DNA of 64,000 nucleotides from Gemmatimonas sp. (GCA_011390935.1 JAABRL010000004.1:124001-188000), one strand, 5' to 3'; counted from the stretch's first letter, positions 9,353 through 17,635 are shown. Notes: a model not told the origin generated them from the sequence alone. Made by a program: numbers and translations.

Positions 9353-9913
9353 ATGGTCCGACTCAGTGTCCCGTCGCAGCCCACCTTGCGGCCCTTCGAT
9401 GTAGCGGTCGCGCTTCGACTCCTTCTCGAGCCGGAGGAGCGCTATGAGCCGCTCGCTGACGCGCTCGCCACGAGCACGAGCGCCGTGCACCGGGGGGTGG
9501 CGCGATTGCAAGGGGCCGGGCTGCTGCGCCCCGCGAGTCGGACGGTGGCGCGACCGGCGCTACGAGAGTTCCTGCTGCACGGGGTGCGCTACGCGTTTCC
9601 GCCCGTGCGCGGTCAGGAGATGACCGGCGTGGCCACGGCGTGGTCGGTTGGTCCGATCGCCGACCTGCTCGCCACGGAGTCGGCGTCCGATCTGGCGCGC
9701 GCCGTTGTCTGGCCCGACGAGGCGGGCTCCGTGCGGGGCGAAATGCTCGTACCGCTCTTCCCCGGCGCCGGACGCGTCGCCCAGCGGGACGCGCGACTGC
9801 ATCTGCTGCTCTCCGCGGTGGACGCCGTGCGTGCCGGTTCGAGTACGGTCCGCCGTGTCGTGGGAGACTACCTCGCCGACCGCATTCTCTGGGGCAGCGA
9901 CGCGAACCGCTGA
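9353..9913 (+). CDS. Orphan winged-helix DNA-binding protein
   Basis: A 186-aa protein from the ATG at 9353. Residues about 10-55 form a MarR/wHTH-like N-terminal domain (FDVAVALRLLL, LATSTSAVHRGVARLQGAGLL). The remainder carries the block HGVRYAFPPVRG plus VVWPDEAGSVRGEMLVPLFPGA. I recall the HGVRYAFP and RG block from small winged-helix proteins that often sit beside nucleotidyltransferase-type toxin genes, but that is from memory and no such partner is next to it here. It is divergent from the GAF-PAS kinase (117 nt apart) and convergent with the arsR gene (1 nt apart). Confidence 0.65.
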   Translation: MVRLSVPSQPTLRPFDVAVALRLLLEPEERYEPLADALATSTSAVHRGVARLQGAGLLRPASRTVARPALREFLLHGVRYAFPPVRGQEMTGVATAWSVGPIADLLATESASDLARAVVWPDEAGSVRGEMLVPLFPGAGRVAQRDARLHLLLSAVDAVRAGSSTVRRVVGDYLADRILWGSDANR

Positions 9914-9914
9914 G

Positions 9915-10265
9915 TCAGCCGGCGCGCAGCGCGCGCTCCTGCGCCTTCACATCGCGCGTCACGCGGCCACACATGAGATCGCACAGCGTCATCACGTCCA
10001 TGTCCGACAGTCGATAGAACACGAACAGTCCATCCTTGCGCCGCTGAATGAAGCCGGCGGCGTGCAACTGCTGCAGCTGCTTCGACGCGTTCGCGAGCGA
10101 GAGCCCGGTGCGCGTCACGAGATCACCGACCGCCAGCTCACCCTCCTGCAGCGCCTGCAGCAGGGAGAGGCGATTGGGTTCGGCCAGTGCCTTGAACCGC
10201 TCGGCGACCTGATCGAGCATCGCCTGCGACAGGTTCTTGGGGGGACGTCGCTTGGGCGTGGTCAT
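9915..10265 (-). CDS. ArsR-family repressor of the sulfide-detoxification operon
   Basis: A 116-aa ArsR/SmtB winged-helix regulator: KALAEPNRLSLLQAL at about 25-39, recognition-helix region LSLANASKQLQQLHAAGFI, wing RRKDGLFVFYRL. Its ATG overlaps the stop of the upstream dioxygenase gene (ATGA), so the two are translationally coupled and it probably auto-represses the operon. It lacks the N-terminal cysteine after the VG(E/D)L block that BigR/SqrR use for persulfide sensing; the only cysteines are Cys95 and Cys99 (LCDLMCG), in the C-terminal helix. It could sense thiol/persulfide state or metal through this CxxxC pair. Function is inferred from context. Confidence 0.85.
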   Translation of the reverse strand: MTTPKRRPPKNLSQAMLDQVAERFKALAEPNRLSLLQALQEGELAVGDLVTRTGLSLANASKQLQQLHAAGFIQRRKDGLFVFYRLSDMDVMTLCDLMCGRVTRDVKAQERALRAG

Positions 10266-11713
10266 GCGGTGATCCTCTGATCATGGGCAACGGGGAGGCC
10301 GGCATCGCGCCAGCCCTGATACCCGCCAACAAGATTTGCGACATCGAGGCGGCCGGCACGCAGCAGCACGCTGGCCGCAATCGCCGAGCGTGCGCCGCTC
10401 TGGCACTGCGTCACGATCGGCTGCAACGCGTCGAGTGACGGCACCGCGTCGGCCAACAGCCCGACAGGTATGTTGGTCGTGTCGGGCAAATGCCCCGCCT
10501 CCCACTCCATGGCGCCACGCACATCGATCACCTGGACGGATTCGCGCACCCGTCGTTCGGCCAGCGCCATGGGCGTCAGCTGCGGAACATCACGCCACTC
10601 GGCGCCGCTCGCCTGCCAGTCGGCGAACGCTGACGCATCGAACCAGCCCGCCACACGATCCAGGCCGATGAGTGCAAGATCGCGTACCGCGTGCTGCACC
10701 TCCGTGGGCGTTGTTTCGCCGTCGGCATCGGTGAGCAGCCAGAGATCGACGTCGTAGGGCAGCAGCCATCCCGCCCACGTGGAAAAGCTGCGCGAATAGG
10801 GAATCGACAACGTGTCCGGTACGTGGCCGCGAGCGAACGCGTCCGCGGTGCGCATGTCGATCATCCACGCACGCTCGCGCACCAGCGCGGGCAGCGCCGT
10901 GGCCAGTTGACGCGGTGGTGTGCCGATCCCACCCAGCACGCGCGCCCCGTCGCGATTGATGCGCTTCATCTCGGCGAAGTAGCGCGGTGGCTCCGGCTGC
11001 CCCTCGAGGACCATGCGCACGAACTCGCCCTCGTCGGTGGTGGCCACCCCCCAGTTGGCACGCTTCTCGTACCCCACCGTGGACGACGGCACGGCGCCAA
11101 GCGCCTTGCCGCACGCGGACCCCGCGCCATGTCCCGGCCATACCTGCAGGTGGTCGGGAAGTGCCCGGAACCGGTCGAGCGAGTGGAAGAGCGTACGGGC
11201 ACCCGCTTCCATCGTGTTGGCAATCTTCGCGGCCTTTTCCAGCAAGTCGGGGCGGCCGACATCGCCCACGAATACGAAGTCGCCCGTGAGGATGCCCATC
11301 GCACCAGCCGCGGCAGGCTGATCGGTGACCACGAACGACAGATGCTCCGGCGTGTGACCCGGCGTGTGCATCACATCGAACCGAATGTTGCCGACCGCGA
11401 TGACATCGCCGTCGTGCAGCAACGTGGCACCGTCCTGCTGCGCGAAGGCGTACTGCCAATCCGGACCGCCCTCGGCCGAGAGATACAGCCGTGCGCCCGT
11501 GGCGGCCGCGAGCTCGCGCGCGCCCGAGACGAAATCGGCGTGGATGTGCGTTTCGGTGACGTGCGTGATGCGCAGCCCTTCCCGTTCGGCGACCTCGAGA
11601 TAGGCGCGCACATCACGGATCGGGTCCACGACGATCGCATCGCCCGTCGCCTGACAGCCGATGAGATAGCTCGCCTGCGCGAGGGGCTGATCGTAAAACT
11701 GTTTGAAGAACAT
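10262..11713 (-). CDS. CstB-like persulfide dioxygenase fused to two rhodanese domains
   Basis: A 483-aa cytoplasmic enzyme predicted to oxidise persulfides to sulfite and handle thiosulfate. Residues 1-240 are a metallo-beta-lactamase fold with the ETHE1/CstB iron ligands in THIHADFVSG, HTPGHTPEH and DFVFVGDVGRPDL. A first rhodanese-like domain (about 265-345) has LLTDADGE where the active loop should be and so no catalytic Cys. The second (about 375-475) keeps the loop CQSGARS with Cys437. This MBL, pseudo-rhodanese, active rhodanese order is that of S. aureus CstB. It begins 1 nt after the TauE stop and overlaps the arsR start, so the three genes form one operon. Confidence 0.9.
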   Translation of the reverse strand: MFFKQFYDQPLAQASYLIGCQATGDAIVVDPIRDVRAYLEVAEREGLRITHVTETHIHADFVSGARELAAATGARLYLSAEGGPDWQYAFAQQDGATLLHDGDVIAVGNIRFDVMHTPGHTPEHLSFVVTDQPAAAGAMGILTGDFVFVGDVGRPDLLEKAAKIANTMEAGARTLFHSLDRFRALPDHLQVWPGHGAGSACGKALGAVPSSTVGYEKRANWGVATTDEGEFVRMVLEGQPEPPRYFAEMKRINRDGARVLGGIGTPPRQLATALPALVRERAWMIDMRTADAFARGHVPDTLSIPYSRSFSTWAGWLLPYDVDLWLLTDADGETTPTEVQHAVRDLALIGLDRVAGWFDASAFADWQASGAEWRDVPQLTPMALAERRVRESVQVIDVRGAMEWEAGHLPDTTNIPVGLLADAVPSLDALQPIVTQCQSGARSAIAASVLLRAGRLDVANLVGGYQGWRDAGLPVAHDQRITA

Positions 11714-11714
11714 C

Positions 11715-12524
11715 TCACGCCTCCTGGCGGGTGCTGACTGACGACGACGCCATGGCCCCGGATTGGGGCCGGTTCTGGTACACGATGTAGCCGGCTACGA
11801 GCAGCAGCAGCACGGCAAAGGCGCGACGCAGCGCCTCCTGCGGGACCCGCTGCGCGAGCATGGTGCCGATCACGATCCCCACGACAGCCAATGCGGTGAA
11901 GGGCAGGAGCAGGTCGAAGGGCAGCGCGACCTGACCGAGATAGCCGAGCGTGCCGGCGATCGAGTTCATCGCGATGACGGTGAGCGACGTGCCGATGGCG
12001 ATGTGCATGGGCAGTCGGCCGAGCTGTGTGAGCGCGGGCACGATGAGGAACCCGCCCCCGACGCCGACCAGGCCGGTGAGGACGCCCACCCCCAGCCCGA
12101 GCGGCAGGAGCGTTCCGAGCGCGAGCGGTTGCGTGGGCGTCGTCGCGTCCGGCGCACGTTGAGCGCGCAGCATGGAGACCGCCGCGCCCGTCATGATGGC
12201 CGCGAAGAGCAGCAGCTGTGCACGGGCGGGGAGAAAGCCGGCCAGCCGCGCTCCTGAGAAGCCACCGATCATGGTGAAGCCGCCGAAGATGGCGGCGGTG
12301 CGCAGCTGCACGGTGCCGGCCCGCCAGTGCGCCAGCGCGCCGATGCTGCTCGCCACCGCGATGACCGGGAGCGATGACGCGATGGCGATCTTGGGATCGA
12401 GGCCGGCGACGTAGGTGAACACGGGCACCGTGAGGATGGATCCGCCGCCCCCGAGCATGCCCAGCGCGACGCCGATGATGACGGCGAGGGCGAAGGTCAG
12501 CATGAAAGCGGTGAGGTCAAGCAA
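11715..12524 (-). CDS. TauE/SafE-family sulfite (organosulfur anion) exporter
   Basis: An integral membrane protein of about 269 aa with roughly eight hydrophobic segments arranged in two repeats. Each repeat starts with the family's Gly-rich motif: GMLGGGGSILTVP near residue 25 and GLVGVGGGFLIVPAL near 145. In CstB/BigR-type operons this exporter is proposed to remove sulfite formed by persulfide oxidation. The TTG at 12524 is the longest start; the ATG at 12503 is equally possible because neither has a visible ribosome-binding site. It is the first gene of the operon, preceded by an AT-rich stretch (12521-12550) that stands out in this GC-rich window and is the likely promoter/operator. Confidence 0.9.
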   Translation of the reverse strand: MLDLTAFMLTFALAVIIGVALGMLGGGGSILTVPVFTYVAGLDPKIAIASSLPVIAVASSIGALAHWRAGTVQLRTAAIFGGFTMIGGFSGARLAGFLPARAQLLLFAAIMTGAAVSMLRAQRAPDATTPTQPLALGTLLPLGLGVGVLTGLVGVGGGFLIVPALTQLGRLPMHIAIGTSLTVIAMNSIAGTLGYLGQVALPFDLLLPFTALAVVGIVIGTMLAQRVPQEALRRAFAVLLLLVAGYIVYQNRPQSGAMASSSVSTRQEA

Positions 12525-12550
12525 TCAACCATTTAGAAGAATACTCTCGA
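12525..12550 (-). promoter_or_regulatory. AT-rich leader of the TauE-CstB-ArsR operon
   Basis: The bases just upstream of the TauE start are AT-rich (ATTTAGAAGAATACT on the plus strand) within a GC-rich region, including a TATTCT hexamer on the minus strand. This is the obvious place for the promoter and the ArsR operator, but I see no perfect palindrome. Confidence 0.35.
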
Positions 12551-12587
12551 GGGCGTGGGAGAACAAGGGGCGCACCCGACGCACGGG

Positions 12588-13316
12588 TCAGAGGCTGATG
12601 CCGCGCCAGAGCAGGGCGGCGGCGGTGGCGCCCAGCAGCGGCCCGATCACCGGTACGGGGGCGTAGCTCCAGTCGCTGTGCCCTTTGCCGGCGATCGGCA
12701 GCAGCGCGTGGGCGACACGGGGGCCCAGGTCGCGCGCCGGATTGATGGCGTAGCCCGTGGTGCCCCCCAACGACAGGCCGATCCCCCACACCACCGCCGC
12801 GACCAGCGCGCCGCCCAGATTGGTGGCGGGAGTCGCGCCGGCCACCCCCGCGCTCCCGAGCGCCAGCGCCAGCAGCACGAGGGCGAAGGTGCCGATGGCT
12901 TCGCTCAGGGTATTGGCGGCGGGGGAGCGGATCGCCGGCGCGGTGCAGTAGCAGGCCCGGATCGCCTCCGGGTCGGCGGACTCGCGCCAGTGCGGGACGT
13001 AGTGCAGCCACACCGCCGTCGCGCCCACCATGGCGCCGGCAAGCTGCGCGGTGACGTGCCAGACGGCGTCGAGCATCGTCCGCCCGCCGCCGATCACGTT
13101 GGCCAGCGTGACGGCCGGGTTGAGCTCCCCCGGCGCGCCGAGCGCGACCGCGGTCGTGACACCGCCGAACACGGCGAGCGCCCACCCGGTGGTGATGGCG
13201 AGCCAGCCGGCGCCGAACGCCTTGGACTTGGGGAGCAGGGCGCCTGCAACGACGCCGTTGCCGAAGAGGATGAGCAGGGCCGTTCCGAGAAACTCGCCGA
13301 GGACAGTGGCAGGCAT
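12588..13316 (-). CDS. MIP-family channel, aquaglyceroporin type
   Basis: A 242-aa six-helix membrane channel for water and/or glycerol. Both NPA boxes are intact: NPAV at 66-69 and NPARD at 192-196. The Asp directly after the second NPAR is the marker of the glycerol facilitator (GlpF) side of the family; strict aquaporins lack it. The length and the GELNPAVT and GYAINPARDLGPR surroundings are normal. A Cys-containing loop (CYCTAP) at about 122-127 is less usual. The gene lies alone on the minus strand, 63 nt downstream of the TauE promoter region and divergent from a small plus-strand membrane protein; no glycerol kinase gene is adjacent. Confidence 0.88.
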   Translation of the reverse strand: MPATVLGEFLGTALLILFGNGVVAGALLPKSKAFGAGWLAITTGWALAVFGGVTTAVALGAPGELNPAVTLANVIGGGRTMLDAVWHVTAQLAGAMVGATAVWLHYVPHWRESADPEAIRACYCTAPAIRSPAANTLSEAIGTFALVLLALALGSAGVAGATPATNLGGALVAAVVWGIGLSLGGTTGYAINPARDLGPRVAHALLPIAGKGHSDWSYAPVPVIGPLLGATAAALLWRGISL

Positions 13317-13497
13317 GGGGCAGTGGTGAGGAGACGATGTGGAGCAACGGCCGGAATATGCGGTGCTGTCACGATCCGGGCGCGGAGCATCTGGGTCCCG
13401 GCACGTCTCTCATGTCGTTCCGTTTCGCGTCCGAGACTCCTTCGCGACGCTCCATCCGCACGCCACGTTGGTGTCGCGGCTCACTCTGTCCGGTTCG

Positions 13498-13923
13498 ATG
13501 TCCCCCGTTTCTGTCGAGGATCCGAGCGGCAGGCCCAGCGTGCGCACCACGCGCGATCAGCGCGTGGTCATGACGCTGCTGCTCGTCGCCGTCGTGGTCA
13601 TGATCGTGCTGGCCTCACTCAGCGTGCGCGCAACCATGCGCCACGACGCGGTGCGTCAGCGCGTGGGCGGGTCGCTGAACCGGGCCTCGCTCGTCCAGAT
13701 GGAGTTTCACTCGCGGCATCGACGCTTCGCGCTCTGGGACGAACTGAGCGAGGGCGGTATGCGGCTGCCGATGGGGCTGAGCGTGGAGGCGTCGACCGCG
13801 TCGTCGTCGCACTGGTACATGCGCGTGCGCGACGTGGAGAGTGGTACGATGTGCGACCGCATCGGCATGCTCACCGATCCGCCGGGCCGACCGATCGCGC
13901 CTTCCTGCCAGCGCCCGGACTGA
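13498..13923 (+). CDS. Single-span membrane protein with a pilin-like outer domain
   Basis: A 141-aa hypothetical protein from the ATG at 13498. A basic cytoplasmic segment is followed by one transmembrane helix (about 25-43) and an outer domain of about 95 aa. The order of elements after the helix (an amphipathic helix with QMEFHSRHRRFALWDELSEG, then VEASTASSSHWYMRV, then a Cys in MCDRIG) resembles the globular half of small type IV pilins: a Y/F-rich helix, a beta sheet containing a ...S..W.. strand, and a single Cys. However, there is no Gly/Glu5 prepilin cleavage site, so it would stay anchored. The pilin likeness is my own reading and is unproven. Confidence 0.6.
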   Translation: MSPVSVEDPSGRPSVRTTRDQRVVMTLLLVAVVVMIVLASLSVRATMRHDAVRQRVGGSLNRASLVQMEFHSRHRRFALWDELSEGGMRLPMGLSVEASTASSSHWYMRVRDVESGTMCDRIGMLTDPPGRPIAPSCQRPD

Positions 13924-13968
13924 CCTCCCGTCGCCCAGGACGGTGCGCGTGCGGTTGCCTCACGACGC

Positions 13969-16143
13969 GTGACCTGCTTGAATCCGGGAGTGTGGTCTCC
14001 CCTCCCTCTCGCTGCCTGCTCTGTGCTGCGCGTCCTGTCCCTTCGATCCATTCTCGGCGGTGTGCTCGGTGCCGCTGCCGCTGCGCGCCCCCTCGCCGCG
14101 CAGACTGAGCCGCCGCGTCCGCCGGCGCCGACCATTGAAGCCGTCCGCGTGGAGATCTCACGTGACGCGGAACGGTCGGTGCTCGCCCTGCCATTCGCGA
14201 TCAGTCGCATCACCCCGGACAGCATGCGCCCCGAACTGCGCCGCACCGGGGTGGCCGATCTGCTCTTCGGCATTCCCGGTGTGCAGGTGCAACCACGCAA
14301 CAATCCCACGCAGGACACGCGCATTGCGGTGCGCGGCTTCGGTGCCCGGAGTGCGTTCGGCGTGCGCGGCGTGAAGGTGCTGCGCGACGGCATCCCGATC
14401 ACGCTCCCGGACGGGCAGACGCCCATGGACTGGCTCGATGTCGAGACGGTGGGCTCCGTGGAAGCCATTCGCGGCACCGCGGCGGCGCTGTACGGCAATG
14501 CGGCCGGCGGTGTCCTCGACTTCCGCTCCCGCGAGGCCTCCCCGGAGCGACTCGCCACGCAGGCGCGCATGTGGGACGGTGGATCGGCGCGCCGTGCCCA
14601 GCTGATGGCCTCCGGTACGGGCGGCAGCACGACCGGCACGCCCCCGAGCTGGCTGGCCAGTCTCACGCATACGCGGACCGATGGACCGCGCACCTATGGC
14701 GCGCAGGAGGCCACGAGCGCCTTCGCGCGCGCGGACGCCACGCTCAAGGGGCGACGGGTGCGCCTGCTGGCCAGCGCCTTCGACATGCCACGCGCCGAAA
14801 ACCCCGGCGCGCTTACCGCCGCTGAACTCGATCGGGATGTGCGCCTCGCCGATTCGCTCAACATCACGCGCGGCGCAAACAAGGTGGTACGGCACGCGCA
14901 GCTCGGCATGGTCGCGGAGCAGGGCACCGCCGACAATGGACTCGCGGCCGCGGCGTGGCTTGGTGCGCGTGATCTCGACAATCCGCTTCCCTTTGCCGTG
15001 GTGACGGTGGACCGTCGCAACATGGGGCTGTGGGTGCGCGGCACGTCGAGCTACATGTGGCGCGGACTGACCGGGCGTATGTCGGCGGGGCTCGACATAC
15101 AGTCGGTGCGCGATGATCGACGCAACCTGGCCAACTGTGTGGGACAGAACACGTCGGCCAGCTGTCCGACCGCGGGCTCGGATCGTGGTGTGGTACGACT
15201 CGATCAGCGTGAGACAGTACAGTCGGAGGGCGCCTTCGTGCGCTATGAACTGGCCGTGCCGCAACGCCTCGATGCCAGCGTGGCGCTGCGCTGGGACCAG
15301 GTGCGTTTCCGCCTGGCCGATCGTTTCGTGACCGCCACCAATCCCGACGATAGTGGTGAGGAGGGGCAGACGGCGCTCAACCCGATGATCGGCCTGTCGT
15401 GGCGCATTCGTCCTGCGATGTCGGTGTATGCCACCGCCAACACGGCATTCGAAACGCCGACGGTGACCGAGCTCACCACGCAGGCCGATGGCACGGCCGG
15501 ATTGAACGGTGCGCTCAAGCCGCAGCGCACGCGCACGCTCGAGACGGGTGTGCGTGGCGTGATCGGTACGCGCACGTGGGTGGACGTGGCGCTCTTCGAC
15601 GCGCGCAGTACCGACGAGCTCGTGCCCTTCGACGTGCCCGATGCCCCGGGGCGCCGCGCGTTCCGTAACGCCGGACGTACCTCGCGTCGTGGACTCGAGA
15701 CCATGGTGCGCACGCTCGTGGGCGCTGGCGAACTCGGCGCGGCGTGGACGGTGTCCCGCTTCCGTTTTGTGGACTATGCGGTCGGTAGCGATCGCTTCGA
15801 CGGCAACGAAGTGCCGGGCAGCCCGTCGCGTCAGCTCAATGGTTGGTTCACGATGCGACGCGGCGCGTGGTTCGCGACGGTGGACGTGAGTGCCGCGTCG
15901 GCCGTGTCGGTGAACGATGCGGGTACCGAACGCGCCCCCGCCTGGACCGCCGCGAATCTGCGGTTCGGTGGCGAGTCGGTGCGCCTGCGCGATGGCTGGT
16001 TCGCGGCGCCGGTGTTCGGCGTGGAGAACATCTTCGACGCGAGATACGCCAGTGCGGTGCTCGTGAACGCGACGCGGGGCCGCTTCTACGAGCCCGCGCC
16101 GCCGCGCACACTCTTCGCCGGGCTGCGCCTGCACACGCGATAA
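13969..16143 (+). CDS. TonB-dependent outer-membrane receptor
   Basis: A 724-aa outer-membrane transporter. After a signal peptide (cleavage near PLAAQTEPP) comes a plug domain with the usual blocks VADLLFGIPGVQV, RGFGARSAFGVRGVKVLRDGIP and VEAIRGTAAALYGNAAGGVLDF (about residues 85-185). It is followed by a 22-strand-type barrel that ends in LRLHTR, where Phe/Trp is more usual. The GTG at 13969 is the longest start; a GTG at 14023 would give a cleaner signal peptide. No TonB/ExbB/ExbD, siderophore or periplasmic-binding genes are adjacent, so the substrate (siderophore, metal, vitamin or glycan) cannot be assigned. The plug resembles the FecA-like receptors. Confidence 0.88.
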   Translation: MTCLNPGVWSPLPLAACSVLRVLSLRSILGGVLGAAAAARPLAAQTEPPRPPAPTIEAVRVEISRDAERSVLALPFAISRITPDSMRPELRRTGVADLLFGIPGVQVQPRNNPTQDTRIAVRGFGARSAFGVRGVKVLRDGIPITLPDGQTPMDWLDVETVGSVEAIRGTAAALYGNAAGGVLDFRSREASPERLATQARMWDGGSARRAQLMASGTGGSTTGTPPSWLASLTHTRTDGPRTYGAQEATSAFARADATLKGRRVRLLASAFDMPRAENPGALTAAELDRDVRLADSLNITRGANKVVRHAQLGMVAEQGTADNGLAAAAWLGARDLDNPLPFAVVTVDRRNMGLWVRGTSSYMWRGLTGRMSAGLDIQSVRDDRRNLANCVGQNTSASCPTAGSDRGVVRLDQRETVQSEGAFVRYELAVPQRLDASVALRWDQVRFRLADRFVTATNPDDSGEEGQTALNPMIGLSWRIRPAMSVYATANTAFETPTVTELTTQADGTAGLNGALKPQRTRTLETGVRGVIGTRTWVDVALFDARSTDELVPFDVPDAPGRRAFRNAGRTSRRGLETMVRTLVGAGELGAAWTVSRFRFVDYAVGSDRFDGNEVPGSPSRQLNGWFTMRRGAWFATVDVSAASAVSVNDAGTERAPAWTAANLRFGGESVRLRDGWFAAPVFGVENIFDARYASAVLVNATRGRFYEPAPPRTLFAGLRLHTR

Positions 16144-16165
16144 CGCGTGGCAGGCGCTGCGGTGA

Positions 16166-17089
16166 TCACTGGTACTGGATGTACAGCGGCACTGGAGTGA
16201 GCGTGAGCAAGTCGGCCGGCGTCATGAGTGGTGTACCACGACGCGTATCGTTCTTGTAGAAGATCTTGAAGCCCGCAAATTGCACGGGCTCACGCGTAAT
16301 GAAGGCCTCGTACGAGTCGCGCTTGAGGCGTGGCGCGCCCCATCCGTCCATGTGCATCACCACCTGGACGCGCGGGTCGCGCTTGATCTGGTCGGCATTG
16401 CGCACCATGCGCTGCGTGAAGCGGTGCACCACCAACACCTTGGGCGGCAGGTTGTGGCGCGTCACCAACTCGGCGAGATAGTCGATGACCCAGTTGATGT
16501 CGTCCGCCTCGTACCAGCCCACGCGCTTGCCCGGCACCGCGCCGTCGTGCATGGCGAACTCGGGATCGATGCCCAGGTGCACATCGGGGCGCATGAGGAA
16601 TGACTCGAAGCGCGGCGCTTCGACCTGAATGGTGCTCAGGCCTACCTGCAGGTCGAGGAACATCACGGCGTCGCGACGCTTCGTCCACCCGTACACCCGC
16701 TCGATGAGTGTATCCGCCATCTTCGCGCGGTACTTGCCATCACGACCCCGATCGGCCTGCGCGACCATCGCAATGAGGTGCAGCGCGGGTTGCACTGGCG
16801 TCGATGGATCGGCTTGACGCCACGCATTCACTTCGCCGTCGAGACGCGCGAGCATCTGATCGACCGGCAACTCGCCGAGAATGCCCATGCGCGTAGAGAG
16901 CGGATTGCCGTAGTAGGCGACAATGCGCTTGGCCGGCAACAGCGACCCCGGCAGCGGCGGAGGGCCCGGGACCGGCCACACCGGCGCCGGTCGCTCCGTG
17001 GCGGCTGGTGGGGTGGCCTGCGCGGCCAGGCCGAGCGGCAGCGCGAGGAGCGCGATCGTCAGCGCACGAAGCAATGAGGAGCGATTCAT
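16166..17089 (-). CDS. Exported TIM-barrel-like protein of unknown function
   Basis: A 307-aa protein with a clear signal peptide (MNRSSLLRALTIALLALPLG, cleavage near AAQ), so it acts in the periplasm or outside. After a Pro-rich linker it shows AKRIVAYYGNPLSTRMGILGE, then alternating hydrophobic strands: VMFLDLQVG, HLGIDPEF, KVLVVHRF and VQVVMHMDG. These are consistent with a (beta/alpha)8 barrel. I recall similar uncharacterised lipoproteins in Actinobacteria with YYG/LGxxPE, LDLQ, LDPEW and LHQF blocks. Carboxylates at the ends of strands (D in LDLQ, DPE) could make it a hydrolase, but no activity is known. The ATG at 17089 was chosen for the signal peptide. Confidence 0.7.
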   Translation of the reverse strand: MNRSSLLRALTIALLALPLGLAAQATPPAATERPAPVWPVPGPPPLPGSLLPAKRIVAYYGNPLSTRMGILGELPVDQMLARLDGEVNAWRQADPSTPVQPALHLIAMVAQADRGRDGKYRAKMADTLIERVYGWTKRRDAVMFLDLQVGLSTIQVEAPRFESFLMRPDVHLGIDPEFAMHDGAVPGKRVGWYEADDINWVIDYLAELVTRHNLPPKVLVVHRFTQRMVRNADQIKRDPRVQVVMHMDGWGAPRLKRDSYEAFITREPVQFAGFKIFYKNDTRRGTPLMTPADLLTLTPVPLYIQYQ

Positions 17090-17227
17090 GCTGAACGATA
17101 CCCCGTGCGCCGCGCCGCGAGCCATGGCGGCGCCCGCCAGCGACGCTGACAGGAACGTGCGTGCGGAGACCCTCGTTTCCTCAGCGTGTGTCGCGGTGGT
17201 CGCGGCCTATCCCCTGAGGAGGAACCG

Positions 17228-17635
17228 ATGCTATTTCCGAATGAGCCCTACTTCAACGTGTATGACGGCGTGCTGGGTGCGATCACCATCGATGATGAAA
17301 AGCCGATGGCCATCTGGAGCCACTATCATGCCGATGCGCTGGCCGCCCGCATGACCGAGTATCGCGAGCGGCTGCGTGTGGCCGAATGGACGGTCGCAGA
17401 CACGTCGGCGCGGCTCGCCGCGAACCAGAGCGCCTCCGACAGTGTCCGTGCGCGCCTGCAGGCGTGTGCCTCGCACGCGGCCGCGGAGCGCGACGCGATC
17501 CGCGAGCGGCTGGCCTCGCTGGTGGCGCGCGCGCGCGTGATGGAAGCCGCGCGTGTGGCCGATTGGTACGCCATCAAGGTCAGCCCCTTCGACTTTGGCG
17601 AGGAGGCTGACCCGGTCAGCTCACGGGAGCTGTAG
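17228..17635 (+). CDS. Small hypothetical protein with a central coiled coil
   Basis: A 135-aa protein that I do not recognise. A very good ribosome-binding site (GAGGAGGAACC) lies directly before the ATG at 17228. There is no signal peptide or membrane segment. Residues about 40-115 are a long Ala/Arg/Glu-rich helical stretch likely to form a coiled coil; the N-terminus (MLFPNEPYFNVYDGVLGAI) and the C-terminal WYAIKVSPFDFGEEADP are the distinctive parts. It is convergent with sppA and their 3' ends overlap by 15 nt. Confidence 0.6.
   Translation: MLFPNEPYFNVYDGVLGAITIDDEKPMAIWSHYHADALAARMTEYRERLRVAEWTVADTSARLAANQSASDSVRARLQACASHAAAERDAIRERLASLVARARVMEAARVADWYAIKVSPFDFGEEADPVSSREL

Noticed and set aside
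14158-16134. 658-codon open frame antisense to the TonB receptor gene
   Set aside because: It has no recognisable domain, is rich in His/Arg/Gly as expected for the reverse of a GC-rich gene, and the plus-strand receptor fully explains the region.
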